A stretch of 64,000 nucleotides of DNA from Sphingomonas sp. (GTDB taxonomy: Bacteria; Pseudomonadota; Alphaproteobacteria; Sphingomonadales; Sphingomonadaceae), in the NCBI GenBank assembly GCA_025981625.1, contig JAICXF010000002.1, forward strand, positions 1-64,000. The letters are read 5' to 3'. This document shows, one piece after another, positions 63,830 to 64,000 of this stretch. Each line of letters starts with the position of its first letter. Positions within the stretch are counted from its first letter, which is position 1. Made by a program: the position numbers and the translations under genes. Below the pieces are notes generated by a model. The model had not been told where the DNA came from, did not search any database, and saw only the letters and a list, made by a program, of their open reading frames with translations.

Positions 63830-63840
63830 GGGAGTGAGTA

Positions 63841-64000
63841 TTGCGTAAGATCATCGTTGCCGCCGCCGCGGTGCTGTTTGCCTCGCAGTCGGTCGCACAG
63901 GCACCCGCTCAGCCGAAGCTCCTCGTGGTCATCGCCGTCGACCAGTTTTCCGCGGACCTGTGGGACGAATACCGGCCGCAGTTCACTGCCGGCTTCGCGC
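63841..64000 (+). CDS. Alkaline phosphatase family protein, partial (5' end only)
   Basis: The frame runs off the right edge; 53 residues are visible. A TTG start at 63841 follows GGGAGTGAG. The signal peptide (RKIIVAAAAVLFASQSVAQA) is followed by PKLLVVIAVDQFSADLWDEYR, which closely resembles the N-terminus of secreted alkaline phosphatases of the PhoK/PafA type from sphingomonads. The metal-binding Asp would be in VDQFS. The rest, including the catalytic Thr or Ser, lies outside. Confidence 0.8.
   Translation, partial: MRKIIVAAAAVLFASQSVAQAPAQPKLLVVIAVDQFSADLWDEYRPQFTAGFA

Overview
The window looks like chromosomal DNA from a high-GC alphaproteobacterium of the order Sphingomonadales (Sphingomonas or a close relative). 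The evidence is gene content: an aa3-oxidase subunit IV gene next to pntAA, a one-cysteine DksA, a DUF1465/RcdA-type protein, DUF465 (YdcH) proteins, and a TonB-receptor/flavin-halogenase/LacI/MFS sugar locus. The genus is an inference. Genes are tightly packed, with many 4-bp start/stop overlaps, and I see no insertion sequence, phage, CRISPR array or integron.

Layout: 1-4.7 kb holds a truncated membrane-anchored protein, a sigma-54 activator with a degenerate receiver, and an aa3 subunit IV / pntAA / FAD-oxidase run. 4.8-9.2 kb holds a glycan flippase, asparagine synthase and two small exported proteins. 9.2-18.8 kb is mixed housekeeping: surE, dksA, a DUF3857 transglutaminase-like protein, a TonB-domain protein, two YdcH proteins, DUF1465, Fe-alcohol dehydrogenase, thioesterase, nitronate monooxygenase and a nucleotide-sugar epimerase. 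18.8-24.7 kb is a complete RND efflux operon. 24.9-39.5 kb is an alpha-glucan (maltodextrin/starch) utilisation locus. A five-gene leftward operon (TonB receptor, flavin halogenase, secreted amylase, GH13 alpha-glucosidase, second flavin halogenase) faces a rightward LacI regulator, MFS transporter and GH31 alpha-glucosidase. Tandem LacI-type operators lie between the two arms.

39.6-46.1 kb holds DUF805, tRNA-Lys(CTT) and the elongasome operon mreB-mreC-mreD-mrdA-rodA. 46.3-52.9 kb holds mutL (with a palindromic repeat inserted in frame), an exported protein, a fluoride riboswitch with crcB, ppa, a 57-residue protein, ilvC, miaA and serB. 52.9-56.8 kb holds a Sel1/SPOR protein and an orphan ParA, ribbon-helix-helix and TPR/SPOR lipoprotein cluster. 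56.7-64 kb holds pyrB, ruvX, a DUF3089 hydrolase, two small membrane proteins, gatC-gatA-gatB and the start of an alkaline phosphatase-like gene.

The strongest observations are a fluoride riboswitch whose 3' strand also pairs with the crcB Shine-Dalgarno; a REP-like double hairpin translated inside MutL; the alpha-glucan locus carrying two halogenase homologues that keep the catalytic Lys and Glu; the uncharacterised ParA/RHH/SPOR cluster; and the sigma-54 activator with a dead receiver and a GAFPGA loop. Palindromic repeats also separate gatC, gatA, gatB and the next gene. All calls come from reading the sequence; no database search was run.
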